Origin: Symbiodinium natans | Lineage: Eukaryota; Sar; Dinophyceae; Suessiales; Symbiodiniaceae | Assembly (NCBI GenBank): GCA_905221605.1 | Contig: CAJNDS010000215.1 | Location: forward strand, 62,001 to 126,000 | Reading direction: 5' to 3' | Length of the DNA stretch: 64,000 nucleotides | Shown: one piece after another, positions 1 to 10,733 of the stretch | How the letters are laid out: the number at the start of each line of letters is the position of its first letter | Position numbering within the stretch: position 1 is the stretch's first letter | Position numbers and translations under genes: made by a program | The notes under the pieces: model-generated | The model's database searches: none | What the model was told of the DNA's origin: nothing | The model's input: only the letters and a program-made list of their open reading frames with translations

Positions 1-120
1 CGCCAAACTCAAACTTCTAAAAAAACATCCTGGTCCTTTGTGGCTTCTGGAGCTTGCGGAGCTTCGGGTCGGATTCGGGTTTAGGTTTAGGGTTCAGGGT
101 TCAGAGTTCAGGGTTCAGGG

Positions 121-308
121 TTTAGGGTTTATAGGGTTTATAGGGTTTATAGGGTTTATAGGGTTTATAGGGTTTATAGGGTTTATAGGGTTTATAGGGT
201 TTATAGGTTTTATAGGGTTTATAGGGTTTATAGGGTTTATAGGGTTTATAGGGTTTATAGGGTTTATAGGGTTTATAGGGTTTATAGGGTTTATAGGGTT
301 TATAGGGT
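121..308. repeat. (GGGTTTATA)n nonamer array
   Basis: About 20 copies of a nine-base variant of the heptamer; its + frame gives the (GFI)n pseudo-ORF. Confidence 0.95.
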
Positions 309-374
309 TTAGGGTTTAGGGTCTAGGGTTAGGGTTTAAGGTGTAGGGTTTAGGACAACTTGCAACCTGCAGAG

Positions 375-446
375 GTCGTTCTCAGCCCTGACGAGCCCTT
401 CGAGTCTTATCCGCCTCTTGCGGACAGCATCTTCTCAAAGGGTCAG
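375..446 (+). CDS. Exon-like island, unknown gene
   Basis: Acceptor GCAGAG; 24 codons VVLSPDEPFESYPPLADSIF then SKGQ; GC donor (GCGCTC). Clean open frame with low repeat content. Followed directly by a foldback-element end. Confidence 0.5.
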
Positions 447-1255
447 GCGCTCCGGGGAGTACTTGAAGGTTCATGGGTAGTTAGAAGTAGAGTTATACGT
501 ACCCTAAACAAGATTATATCTGGCAGACCAGTTGCACTAGCCCCTTCAGCCTCAGAAGCCTGAGTTCGGTGTAGGATCTGGTTCCTGAAGCCCAAAACCC
601 ATAAACCCTTTCCTCCTGACCGTCCTCGCAGGAGGCAGAGCCAGACGCTTCTGCACGGCAAGGGCGCAGGCTGCACTCAGTGTTTGTGTTTGGGAGACTT
701 CTAGCTTGAACCCGTGTTGATCAAAGCCTATAAGCCTGCAAGCGGGTTTAGCTTTAGGGAGCACCTTGCGATTCGGGTCGGGGCATCAGCAAGCCAAGGC
801 CAACAGCTGCGAGAAACTCCCGAGCTAAACCCACGCTCCCGCAACAACACCCTGAACTCTAAAGCCTGTACCCAGGCCCTGAACCGTAAACCCCAAACCC
901 TAAAACCTAAACCTTAAACCCTGCACCCTAAACCCTAGGCTCCTAAACTCCCAGACTCCCATACTCCCAGATTACCAGACTCCACCTACTCGAACTTTAA
1001 AAGCAGAAGTCCGCCCAATCCTGGGAGAGGGTTTGGGGTTTCGGGCTTGGGGTTTGGGGTTGAGGGTTTAGAGTCTCGGGGGTTTAGGTTTGATGCTACT
1101 TGAAGGCTCAATTGCGCATCTTCGTAGGGTTAGAGGCAGCTTACCTGCACATGCAACCCCAATCTCACCTTTCACCCTACCAACAACGACCCGCGAACCT
1201 TCAAATAACCCCTAAGCTCTTAGACTCCCAAACTCTAGACCCTAAACCCCAAACC

Positions 1256-1388
1256 TCAACCCCAAACCCCAAACCCCAAACCCCAAACCCCAAACCCCAA
1301 ACCCCAAACCCCAAACCCCAAAACCCAAAACCCAAAACCCAAACCCCAAACCCCAAACCCCAAACCCCAAACCCCAAACCCTAAACCT
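1256..1388. repeat. (CCCCAAA)n variant array
   Basis: C-rich array with the T replaced by C; flanks become CCCTAAA. Confidence 0.9.
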
Positions 1389-1441
1389 TGCAAACCCTAA
1401 ACCCTATGAGCCTAAACCCTCTGAGCCCACAGCCCTGCTAG

Positions 1442-1513
1442 GACGCGGCGCTCCGGACAGAACGTCCGTGACGCGCACGCTCAGGCAAATCGAACTCGCC
1501 AAGCCTGGCCTGG
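1442..1513 (+). CDS. Exon-like island, unknown gene
   Basis: Acceptor GCTAG; frame RGAPDRTSVTRTLRQIELAK; possible GC donor near CTG|GCC. Sits exactly at a CCCTAAA-to-TTTAGGG switch. Confidence 0.5.
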
Positions 1514-1985
1514 CTCCGACTGGTGGCTTCAGGGCTTGTGGGGTTTAGGGTTTAGGGTTTAGGGTTTAGGGTTTAGGGTTTAGGGTTTAGGGTTTGCAAG
1601 TTTCAGGGCTTAGGCTTTGTAAGGTTTAGGGTTTAGGGTTTGTAAAGGTTCGGGTTTAGGGCTTGGGGCTTAGGAGTGTTGAGGGGTTTTGAGTGTTGAA
1701 GATTTGGGCTACGCTGGGCCTGGACTTTGCCAAGGTGTGGGATCTTGAAAGCCTGAAAGCCTAAACCCCAAACCCGAGACGCTCATAAATCTCCAAACCC
1801 TGCAAAACCTACGCCCTGAACCCTTAATTAACTTGCGGAATCCTAGACGACCCCCACCCGGCCCCTCAGCACAACAAGGCGAAAAGAATGCTTTGTAAAG
1901 GGTTTTTAATGCTTTGTAAAGGGTTTTTGTGGGCGAGGCAAAGTAGTACAGGCTCTGCACTGAACCCTTCAAGCCCTCGCCGAAG

Positions 1986-2053
1986 GTGGTCTGCTGAATC
2001 TACTTGGAGATCCGAGGATCACTACTCCCATGTGGACACAGACTGGGGGAGTG
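1986..2053 (+). CDS. Exon-like island, unknown gene
   Basis: Acceptor CGAAG; frame GLLNLLGDPRITTPMWTQTG then GV; GC donor (GCGTGG) in phase. An overlapping minus-strand ORF (2000-2275) is also open; I prefer + because of the splice signals. Confidence 0.45.
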
Positions 2054-2467
2054 GCGTGGCAGGGTTTGGCTTTCGGGCTTGAGGGCACTTGCGCTGGCTT
2101 TTGGTGCTGTGAAGTAGGGTTCAGAGCTAGAACGCCAAGGGTGCGATGGAGGGACCAGATGGCGTAGGATCTGTTTTTTGACTTCAGGGCTCAGCCAGAT
2201 ATCGTGACCGAGATCTGCCGTTGCTTTGGGTTGTCGTTGCTGACGCCCGCTTTCGTTCTGTTCGGGTTGCTCCACGTCGGTCTCTTTGCTTGCTCCTGCG
2301 AGGCATGCCAGTTGAGCATTTTCGTCTAAGCTTTAATCTCAGTTGTTAACTTCGGGGCTGGGTGGCCTTCAACCTTTTTGGTTGTACATAGTCCTGTTAC
2401 AAAAAGAAGGTAACCTTTTTTGGGCTAGGGTATTCAGCCCTAAGTTAACACGTTTCGAAGGGGACAA

Positions 2468-2577
2468 TTGGGGCCTAAGTAATTAGAATAGGGTGTTGGG
2501 GGCTGTTAAAGTTATAGTCTAATCATAAAGGGACCATAAGGGAATACTATTGGTATTTACTCCGACCCCCATATTCT
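2468..2577. mobile_element. Element family D
   Basis: GGGCCTAAGTAATTAGAATA at the left and TTTACTCCGACCCCCATATT at the right; other copies at 9349, 14906 and 22806 (inverted). Confidence 0.65.
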
Positions 2578-2633
2578 GCCCGCGGGTTGGTGCATCCTCT
2601 TGAATGAACAAAGGGTTGCTGCACCCCACCCAG

Positions 2634-2673
2634 GCTGGTATTGAAGGACAAGGCCGGGATGTCCTGGATCGAG
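2634..2673 (+). CDS. Exon-like island, unknown gene
   Basis: Acceptor CCCAG; AGIEGQGRDVLDR (LVLKDKAGMSWIE in another frame); GT donor running directly into TTTAGGG. Confidence 0.45.
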
Positions 2674-2794
2674 GTTTAGGGTGTGCGGTATAGGGTTTAG
2701 GGTTTAGGGTTTAGGGTTTAGGGCTTAGGGTTTAGGGTTTAGGGTTTAGGGCTTAGGGTTTAGGGTTTAGGGTAATTCTGAATATTGAACCCTA

Positions 2795-2895
2795 CGTTGC
2801 AGCAGGCACCTTGATGAAGATGCATCCGCTCGGAATTTGCTGCTCCCTTTCCAAGGGAGAGCCCGGTGGCTTTCCCATCGTCTTCCGACATTCCC
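2795..2895 (+). other. Coding-like island in an intron interior
   Basis: Open + frame with AGTLMKMHPLGICCSLSKGE then PGGFPIVFRH, between a TTTAGGG tract (left) and CCCTAAA (right), the opposite arrangement to most exons. Confidence 0.3.
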
Positions 2896-2963
2896 AACAC
2901 ATCACCCCTGAACCCTTAACCCCTAAACCCTAACCCGTAAACCTCGTTCCTCCAGTCTTTTAG

Positions 2964-3001
2964 GGCGCACGCTCGTGGATGATCGGCCCGGAAATTCGAA
3001 G
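2964..3001 (+). CDS. Exon-like island, unknown gene
   Basis: Acceptor TTTTAG; frame RTLVDDRPGNSK, open on into FKKPMSS; GT-type donor near the TTTAAG. CCCTAAA upstream. Confidence 0.4.
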
Positions 3002-3199
3002 TTTAAGAAACCCATGAGCTCCTCCTCCTCGCTGCTGCCTTTTGCCATGAGGGTTGACCCTAAACTTGGAGTTTATGGGGTTCATTGGCTTTTATGGGGT
3101 TGATCGTGTGTAAGTTCGCGTTAGCAGAGGCCGCCCGCCCATTTTGGGGGTTGTCCCCTGAACCCTTATGGCCCCTTATGGCCCCAAGGAACACCCGAA

Positions 3200-3345
3200 A
3201 CTCTAAACCCTAAACCCCAAACCCTAAACCATAAACCCTAAACCCTAAACCCTAAACCCCTAAACCCCTAAACCCCTAAACCCCTAGACCCCTAAACCCC
3301 TAAACCCCTAAACCTCTAAACCCCTAAACCCCTAAACCCCTAAAC
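3200..3345. repeat. CCCTAAA then (CCCCTAAA)n array
   Basis: Heptamer passing into an octamer with an extra C. Confidence 0.9.
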
Positions 3346-3359
3346 TCTAAACACACTAA

Positions 3360-4230
3360 GCACTTGCAGGCTCGCGTGGCAGTGAGGCAAGCGAAGCCAG
3401 GCGTTCGCGCATCATCGGAAAGAAGCCTCGCAGCAAACCTGAGTTCATGGTCTGGGACGAGCATGTGGCGCGGGCGCCTGTGTAGAGAGTTTTGACACAA
3501 TGTGTTCAATTCACACCACTTCCCGACGCGTGGCGGCACAGCGCATGCTAGTGACACACGATCGCAAATTCCCATCTCGTCTGTAAGGCACTGCTCAAGA
3601 AGAATTGCCCAGCATTAAACCCTAAATCCGAGATTTTTCGCTTCAGGGTGTGGGGTTGACAGAATGCTTATTCGGCATCTTCAGACAGATAATTAGAGAG
3701 CAAGTGCCGGCAGATGACAGATGGCCGTTCAAGTTCAGGTGTGGCTGCAAGTTCTGTGGTTGTCTGATTTTGGGTCCCACTTTGGCGCAATAGTCCGAAC
3801 CGCAGGCGGGTATAGCTGTGTTGTGGAGGCAAGAATGGACCCTCGTTACTCATGAAGATCTGTGCATTTGCATTCAATGTTTTGCAGAGGGCCCGGCTTT
3901 CCCACGATTCTGAGTACAGAGTGTCTAGGGTAGTTTGTAGGTTCTTATCTGTCGCAAACTGGCCACCTTTCTGGCATCGCTCCTGCAAGACGCATGTAAT
4001 CAATTCAACTGCTAGCTTATTGGGGCAGAACGCAGAGCAATGGGCAAAACGTGCAGCGACTCGTGATGTTTCTGAACTGGGACTGTCAAGTTCAGCATTG
4101 CGAGGGATATGGTGAAGGCTTCCTTGCATTTTGGTTTGCAAAGGGACAATATTGAAGTTCGAGACCTTTCTTACCTTCCTCTGCAGTCTAGACCCCTCAA
4201 GCCCTAGACCAGGCCAGGCCCTCAACACAA
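3360..4230. other. 870-bp low-repeat island, open on both strands
   Basis: The longest stretch without heptamer repeats in the first half. Minus strand 4228-3668 holds a 186-codon ORF (starting MLRAWPGLGL, ending NYLSEDAE); + strand 3852-4115 holds 87 codons (MKICAFAFNVLQRA). A second minus ORF covers 3575-3324. No family recognised and splicing not resolved; could be a captured gene fragment or a long exon. Confidence 0.35.
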
Positions 4231-4392
4231 AAGTTTGAAGCCAGTGGTACCCTTCTTCCTTCTTCCTTCTTCCTTCTTAGGGGTTTGCCATTCAACAAGA
4301 AGGGCACCCTTTTCATGCTTCTAAGGAATGCTCATAGACTCCACACGCTCAAGCCCCAAACCCTAGACTAAGCCGTAAACCCGAACCCCAAA

Positions 4393-4460
4393 ATGAGATT
4401 GCTTCACCTAGACGGTATGCCTGCCGCCAGGCCTCGCTCTCAAAAGGGCGTTGTTTAGCT
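4393..4460 (+). CDS. Short ATG-to-stop frame at a repeat switch
   Basis: ATG frame MRLLHLDGMPAARPRSQKGV plus V then TAG, at a CCCTAAA-to-TTTAGGG switch. Could be an exon in this or another frame. Confidence 0.25.
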
Positions 4461-4620
4461 TCGGTTTTTATGGCTCCGGGTTTGGTGTTTGGAGTTTAGG
4501 GTTTGGGGCTTAAGACTTTGGGGTTTTCAGGAGCTCTACTCCCTGCCGACCTGGGCAAACGGCGCCAACTCTTCACTGAACTTTATAAGGTTCAGGGTTT
4601 CGGGTTTAGGGTTTAGGGTT

Positions 4621-4842
4621 AGAACCCTAAACCCTAAACCCTAAACCCTAAACCCTAAACCCTAAACCCTAAACCCTAAACCCTAAACCCTAAACCCTAA
4701 ACCCTAAACCCTAAACCCTAAACCCTAAACCCTAAACCCTAAACCCTAAACCCTAAACCCTAACCTAAACCCTAAACCCTAAACCCTAAACCCTAAACCC
4801 TAAACCCTAAACCCTAAACCCTAAACCCTAAACCCTAAACCT
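4621..4842. repeat. (CCCTAAA)n array, about 31 units
   Basis: Nearly perfect; one unit lacks an A. Meets TTTAGGG head-on at 4620, forming a long inverted repeat inside an intron-like interval. Confidence 0.95.
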
Positions 4843-4861
4843 CAAGCCCTGATTCCTGCAG

Positions 4862-4912
4862 GTGTTGGCGAGACGGTGCAGCGGTACCTCTGGAGAACCC
4901 GGCTCCACGAGT
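4862..4912 (+). CDS. Exon-like island, unknown gene
   Basis: Acceptor CTGCAG; frame GVGETVQRYLWRTRLHE; GC donor (GCTGGC). Lies between about 220 bp of CCCTAAA and G-rich sequence. Confidence 0.5.
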
Positions 4913-5029
4913 GCTGGCGATAGTTCTATCGGCTGGGGCTCTGCTTTCTCTGGGCCCTTAAATTGGGGAATTTCGGTTTAGGGCTTATTTGGGTAGTGGA
5001 AATACTATTGCTAGAACATTTAGTTATTC

Positions 5030-5142
5030 TACTACTACTACTACTACGACGACGACGACGACGACTACTACTACTACTACTACTGCTGCTATTACTAGTA
5101 CTACTAGTACTACTACCACTACTACTACTACTACTACTACTG

Positions 5143-5185
<43 letters not shown>

Positions 5186-5211
5186 CACTACCACTACCAC
5201 TACCACTACCA

Positions 5212-5308
<97 letters not shown>
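5030..5308. repeat. (TAC)n trinucleotide array
   Basis: About 280 bp with ACG, TACCAC and TAGTAC variants; source of poly-L/T/V pseudo-ORFs. Confidence 0.95.
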
Positions 5309-5475
5309 AATCATCCCTAAATAACCAACAAGCATACTATAAACATTAATTATATTCCCTTCTGGTAGTCTTGGTAATCCAGTAATAAACAAATACTTCA
5401 ATTACGGAATACACAGTTATTAACATGACACCTATTATGTTTACAGACAGATATAATCATCCCCAATAAAATAAA
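5309..5475. other. AT-rich island
   Basis: About 165 bp much richer in A+T than its surroundings, no heptamers. Origin not evident. Confidence 0.6.
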
Positions 5476-5680
5476 TGCAAGCTAGGGTTTAGGTTTAGGG
5501 TTTGGGGTTTAGGATTTAGGGTTTAGGGTTTAGGGTTTAGGGTTTAGGGTCTAGGGTCTAAATGGCCACGAAAAAGTAACCTACCACCCTAAACCTTAAA
5601 CCTAAACCCGAAAACCCCTAAACCCTAAACCCGAAACCCGAAACCCTAAACCCTGAGCCCTAAACCCTAAACCCTAAACC

Positions 5681-6150
5681 GTAAAACCCTGAAACCCTAA
5701 AGCCCTAAAACCCCGAAACCCTAAAGCCCTAAAACCCTAAACCCAAAGAGATTTCCGGACAGCCCCAGCTGACCTAGTGGCGGCGCGTGGCATGCTTCGA
5801 CCATACCCCCCGAAACCTAAGGCCTTGACCCTAAGCCCCAAGCCCTAAACCCTAAGCCCTAAACCCTAAACCCTAAACCCTAAACCACTAAGACCCTCAA
5901 GGTTTAGGGTTCAGGGTAAAACCCTGAAACCCTAAAGCCCTAAAACCCCGAAACCCTAAAGCCCTAAAACCCTAAACCCAAAGAGATTTCCGGACAGCCC
6001 CAGCTGACCTAGTGGCGGCGCGTGGCATGCTTCGACCATACCCCCCGAAACCTAAGGCCTTGACCCTAAGCCCCAAGCCCTAAACCCTAAGCCCTAAACC
6101 CTAAACCCTAAACCCTAAACCACTAAGACCCTCAAGGTTTAGGGTTCAGG
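5681..6150. repeat. Perfect 235-bp tandem duplication with an exon-like core
   Basis: Positions 5681-5915 are repeated at 5916-6150. Each copy carries repeat flanks and a unique core (5751-5812 and 5986-6047) whose + frame reads DFRTAPADLVAARGMLRPYP after AAAGAG. Identity appears complete by eye. Confidence 0.9.
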
Positions 6151-6656
6151 GTGAAAGCCCGAAACCCCCACACCCCACAGCCCAGCCCGAGAGCCCACAC
6201 ACCCCAACACCCCAACGGCCCCCCCCCCCCCCCCCCCCCACACCCCAAACACCCCAAGCCCTGTGAACCCCCAAACCGCCCCCAAACCCCCAAACCCTAA
6301 AGCCTGAACCGTAAGCCCCTAAAGCCATAAAGCCCTAAACTCGAATGCCTTAGACTCTGAGTCCTCAGAGCCTCCTCTTCCTGAACCCCAAAACCTCAAA
6401 CCCTCAAGGTTTTCCTTTTCTTTCAATTTTCTCCCTGAACCCTAAGCGAACAAGAACCTAAAATGCCCTAGACGAAGTTGGGAGGGTTTTAGGGTTTCAG
6501 GGTGGTTTACAGGGCGACTTTGGGGTTTAGGTTTTCCGGGTTCGGGCGAAGGTTTGGGTGGTTTAGGGTTTCGGGGTTAGGGGCATGGTCTAGGGTGCTC
6601 TTGAATCCTTGCCACCGAGCTCGAAACCTGACCTGAGGCCCTAAAGTCTAGATCAG

Positions 6657-6793
6657 AGTCCCTAAACCCTAAACCCTCAACCCTAAATCCAAAACCCTGA
6701 ACCCTAAACCCTAAACCCTAAACCCTAAACCCTAAACCCTAAACCCTAAACCCTAAACCCTAAACCCTAAACCCTAAACCCTAAACCCTAAAC
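6657..6793. repeat. (CCCTAAA)n array
   Basis: Mostly perfect units upstream of the first 110-bp element. Confidence 0.9.
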
Positions 6794-6880
6794 CTCCTGC
6801 ACCCTGAATCCCAGGACCTAAATCCAAGCAACCCTGAGTTCTTGACCCTGAATCCTAATCTTATGAGCCCTAACCAAACC

Positions 6881-6991
6881 TTTGTGGTGCTTTTTTGTAG
6901 CTTTAGATCCTTAGCCTTTTTGGGTTTATTGGGTTTCTTACTAAGGCAGCTAAGACCTAAATTTATAGCTACCCTGCTAAGTGCAGCCAAG
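6881..6991 (+). mobile_element. 110-bp dispersed element, copy 1
   Basis: Begins TTTGTGGTGC, contains TTAGCCTTTTTGGGTTTATT and ends GTGCAGCCAAG. Six copies share this core (others at 11410, 14944, 17269, 32505, 54466), all in the same orientation. Confidence 0.85.
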
Positions 6992-7102
6992 ACAACCGAA
7001 GAACTCTTTACAAGCCCCGCTTGTGGGGGGGGGGGGGCTGGAACGCTGCCTTTTTCCGCCGCGGCGCAATATGATTCGGTGTTTTCTGGGGGGCTGTTCT
7101 AA
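6983..7102 (+). CDS. Exon-like island after a dispersed element
   Basis: Open + frame KTTEELFTSPACGG then GAGTLPFSAAAQYDSVF ending at a stop. A G-run inside may hide a length error. Begins at the 3' end of a 110-bp element copy. Confidence 0.3.
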   Translation, partial: AAKTTEELFTSPACGGGGAGTLPFSAAAQYDSVFSGGLF

Positions 7103-7240
7103 GTCTTAGGATTTAGGGTTAAGTCAGGGTTTGGGGTGATGTAGGGTTTTGGGTGTCAGATTTAGGGTATTGGGTGTAGGGCTTAGGGCATAGGATTTAG
7201 GGTTCCTTTCTGGGTCCTGTTTAGAAGGGCCCTGATGCAG

Positions 7241-7285
7241 AACAGCCCCCTCTTGCCGTTGCCGAACGGCAACAGGCTTCTCTAG
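7241..7285 (+). CDS. Exon-like island with canonical donor
   Basis: Acceptor ATGCAG; NSPLLPLPNGNRLL or, in another frame, EQPPLAVAERQQASL; donor TCTAG|GTAAGG is the best canonical GT site in the window. Confidence 0.4.
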   Translation, partial: NSPLLPLPNGNRLL

Positions 7286-8249
7286 GTAAGGCATTCGGTC
7301 TAAACCGGCAGCCCTAAACCCTAAACCCTAAACCCTAAACCCTAAACCCTAAACCCTAAACCCGGTGGCCAGTCGACACCAGGTTGGAGGGCTTCTCGTG
7401 GTATGGGGGTTTACTCGAGTTTCAAGGCTTTCGGGTTTAAGGGGCTTCTAGGGGTTTCCAGAGAAGGCTTTCCTGAATGGTTCCTTGCTTGACTTGAAGA
7501 GGGGATGGTGTTGGCGTGGATGTCATGGGCTTCGTAAGAGGTTTGCAGAGCGCAGCAAGGTCTCTTTGTTTTGGGGCTGCCCTGTCTTGTATGTGATCAG
7601 GTACCCCAAACCCTACACCTTAAGCCCCAACCCCAAATCCTAAACACTCAGAATCATGAGTTCCCCTACTACCCCCCCCTCTATACTACCCCCCATAATT
7701 AAGGCTATTCAGGGATAATTAAGCCTAACTAAAAAGGTTAGAAGGGCGGCGCAAGACCAAATGCCACTTAATTCACGGCGGCGGGGACGATCGGTAGCTT
7801 CGTGTGCCAAGCAAAGCCGGGTCGTGCGAGGATTTGGGGCTTCGGCGCTGGGGTTTTGGTTCTCTAAACTTTAAACCCTAAACCCCAAGCCCCAAACCCC
7901 AAACCCTAAACCCCCAAATCCCAAACCCTAAACCCTAAACCCTATAATGCTTGCCGGGCTGCCTCGTGGAGGTTTAGGCTTTACAGGGCTCAGGGTTTTG
8001 GGTTTAGGGCACACGTCTTTTTTTCTAGGTTCATCCAGGACCCAGAGTAGGCCCTTCTTTTCCAATTTTTTTCGGGCCTAGGTTCCCTTATAAGCCCCGG
8101 ATCCTAGGTCACTCTTGGGTCCAGAACTTGCTGGGCAACCCAGGTCAGGTTTAGGGTTTAGGGTTTAGGGTTTAGGGCTCAAAGTTTAGGGTTTTTGGTT
8201 TTGGGGTTGGTCAGATAATCCTTGGAAAAAAGCGTTCGTTCAGCCCGAA

Positions 8250-8770
8250 AACCCGAAGCCCCAAACCCTGAAAGCAAAGCTCCTACGCCCTGAAACCCTG
8301 AACCCTGAACCCTGAAGCCCTAAACCCTAAACCCTAAACCCTAAAACCCCGAAACCCTGAGTCCATAAACCTGCTACCAAAAGCCCTAAACGCTTTAGCC
8401 TTGTGAGCGCCAAGCCCGAAACCCCCACAAACCCTCGACCCTATAGGCCCGAAACCCTGCGAGCCTCCAAGCCCTAAACCCCAAACCCTAAACCTTACCC
8501 TAAACCCTAAACCACAAACCCTAAACCCCAAACCCCCATGAACCCCGAAACCCTCAACCCCAAACCGTAAACCCTAACCTCAAACCCTAAACCCCAAACC
8601 CTAAACCTCTAAACTCCAAACCCGAAACCCCCTACCCTAAACCCGAAGCCCCAAACCTGAAACCCTAAACCCCAAACTCTAAACCCCAAAACCCCCATGA
8701 ACCCCGAAACCCTCAACCCCAAACCCTAAACCCCAAACCCTAAACCCTAAACCCGAAACTCTAAATCCTC
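8250..8770. repeat. Degenerate CCCTAAA/CCCCAAA block
   Basis: About 520 bp of mixed C-rich variants; no gene inside. Directly precedes the exon-like island at 8799. Confidence 0.85.
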
Positions 8771-8798
8771 GTGAGCCCCCTACAGCCCTGCGTCCGAG

Positions 8799-8842
8799 GT
8801 TCGGGACCCCTCCCGTTCTGCGGACGCCCAGGCCGCGGCCAG
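8799..8842 (+). CDS. Exon-like island, unknown gene
   Basis: Acceptor CCGAG; VRDPSRSADAQAAA plus two bases; GC donor (GCCCAT). CCCTAAA for about 500 bp upstream, TTTAGGG just downstream. Confidence 0.5.
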
Positions 8843-9132
8843 GCCCATGATAGAGTCTGGGGTGTCGTGGTTTTATGGTTTAGGTTTTAGGGTTTAGGGG
8901 TTTAGAGGTCGGAGTCTTGGGGGTTTAGGGTTTGGGGTTTTCGAGTTTAGGGTTTTAGGCTAGGGTTTAGGGTTTAGGGTTCATATTTTAGGGTTTAGGG
9001 TTTAGGGTTTTCAGGGTTTTCAGGGTTTTCAGGGTTTTTAGGGTTTCAGGGTTGTAGGGTATTAGGGTTTAGGGGGAGGCTTGATTCTCGGGCCTTGAAG
9101 GGCTTTTAGAAGTCCAGGCACCAACCCGAAAG

Positions 9133-9194
9133 CCCAAGCTGTGGGAGCGTGCATGTCTTGCACCGGAAGCAGCCACGAGACTGCCCCGCGGAAG
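9133..9194 (+). CDS. Exon-like island, unknown gene
   Basis: Acceptor CGAAAG; PKLWERACLAPEAATRLPRG; donor AG|GTCCGT. Repeat flanks are in the reverse arrangement (TTTAGGG before, CCCTAAA after). Confidence 0.4.
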
Positions 9195-9348
9195 GTCCGT
9201 GGACATGCCAACCCTAAACCCTAAACCCTAAGCCCTAAACCCTAAACCCTAAACCCTAGACCCTAAACCCGAAAGCCTAAACTCCTAAAACCTAACTTGT
9301 AGACCCTGAACCCTTGAAGCCCTTGAAAGCTTTAAACAACCTTGCTAG

Positions 9349-9424
9349 AATAGGGTCTGGGGGGGTTCTTATCGTAAATTAGCATAAGGGAAATACTCAG
9401 AGTAATTATTCCGACCTCTATGCT
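9349..9424. mobile_element. Element family D, partial
   Basis: AGAATAGGGTCTGGGGGGGT ... AATTATTCCGACCTCTATG. Confidence 0.6.
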
Positions 9425-9732
9425 AGCTGACTGCAACGGCCCTGCTGTCTGATGTTGCACATGGATGAACCGTATGTCCTAGAATGGGGATTCCTGTTTT
9501 GGGGGTCCTACGACCTCTCTTTTCTTTGGGGGTCGACATTGAGAACCTGACTGGCCCCTGAGCCCCAAACCCTAAACCTCAAGCCCCAAACAGTAACCCA
9601 AAAATCGCCCAAACCCTTAGCCCCCAAATACCCCAAACCCCCAAGTCCAAAAACACCCAAACCCCAAACCCTAAACCCCCCAAATACACAAAAGCCCCAA
9701 GCCCCCAGCAGCCGAACCCTAAACCGGCTGAA

Positions 9733-9768
9733 GGATGGACCAGTGAGCTCCTCCGGTCAAGGAGGCGG
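9733..9768 (+). CDS. Small exon-like island
   Basis: After CTGAAG the frame DGPVSSSGQGGG runs to a G-rich tract; CCC-rich repeats upstream. Confidence 0.25.
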
Positions 9769-9937
9769 GGTTTAAGGGTTTAGGGTTTTGTTTGGTTTAG
9801 GGGTTGCTTTATTGGGGGGTGGTTTTAGGGTTTGGGGATTAAGGCTTTTGGGGTTTTGGGGTTTATAACCTTTGTACTGTGCCCCTAGTAAAGGGCAACA
9901 GCACCCGACAGCCAGGATCCCACAATTTCTAGACCCC

Positions 9938-10054
9938 ACTTGAAGGTTCATGAGTTTCAGCAAGGTTAAAAGTGGGGTAACTATAGTTATAATTGGTTTT
10001 ACCCTTAGGGTACTAATGACCCTACTTACCTATAACTACCCATGAACCTTCAAG
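9938..10054. mobile_element. Foldback element, family B
   Basis: Terminal inverted repeats ACTTGAAGGTTCATG and CATGAACCTTCAAG; internal GTGGGGTAACTATAG. Other full or partial copies at 462, 15953, 29929, 34571, 42563, 45890, 47700, 52016, 58390 and 63118. Confidence 0.8.
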
Positions 10055-10070
10055 GAGCCGCAAAACATAG

Positions 10071-10115
10071 AACGGACCTTGGACATAGTGGTCTGCGCCG
10101 TCATTTGTGTGCAAG
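10071..10115 (+). CDS. Exon-like island, unknown gene
   Basis: Acceptor CATAG; frame (E)RTLDIVVCAVICVQ plus one base; GC donor (GCGTGT). Sits between a foldback element (9938-10054) and TTTAGGG. Confidence 0.4.
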
Positions 10116-10264
10116 GCGTGTAGCTAGGGTTTAGGGTTTAGGTTTAGGGTTTCGGCTTTAGGCCTTCCAGGATTGGGATGCAAAAATTTCAGGGTAACAT
10201 TCCTAGAGCCCTGAGTGGCTTGGTTTGCCGGCTCTTTACGTTCCGCAAAGCCATAAACCTTATA

Positions 10265-10530
10265 CCCAATACTATACCCTAAACCCTAAGCCCTAAGCCC
10301 TAAACCCTAAAACCCTAAAACCCTAAAACCCCTAAAACCCCTAAAAACCCTAAAACCCTAAAAACCCTAAAAACCCTAAACACCCTAAAAACCCTAAAAC
10401 CCTAAAAACCCTAAAAACCCTCTAAAACCCTAGAAACCCTAAAAAAACCCTAAAACCCAAAAACCCTAAAAACCCTAAAAAACCCTAAAAACCCTAAAAC
10501 CCCAAAACCCTAAAACCCTAAAACCCCAAA
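10265..10530. repeat. (CCCTAAAA)n / (CCCTAAAAA)n array
   Basis: Units with one or two extra A, a locally homogenised variant. Confidence 0.9.
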
Positions 10531-10702
10531 TCTCAAAGCCCCAGCACCCCCCAGACCCTGGAGTCCTGGAGGCACCAAGGCTCTGCGCAAAACCCTAGAC
10601 CCCAAACCCCCTGGAGCCGTCAAACCCTGAACCCTCAACCCTAAACTCTAAACCCTAAACCCTAAACCCTAAACCCTAAAACCTACGACTTGAACCCAAA
10701 AG

Positions 10703-10733
10703 GTGCGCCCTCGAAGCCGTGGGGTTCGGCGAG
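10703..10733 (+). CDS. Exon-like island, unknown gene
   Basis: Acceptor AAAAG; (x)CALEAVGFGE; GC donor (GCCCAC). CCCTAAA upstream, TTTAGGG downstream. Confidence 0.4.

Noticed and set aside
121-319. ORF made of GFI repeats
   Set aside because: Translation of the nonamer GGGTTTATA; no coding signal.
4963-5401. Long ORFs of poly-L, poly-T and poly-V
   Set aside because: Three frames of a TAC microsatellite.
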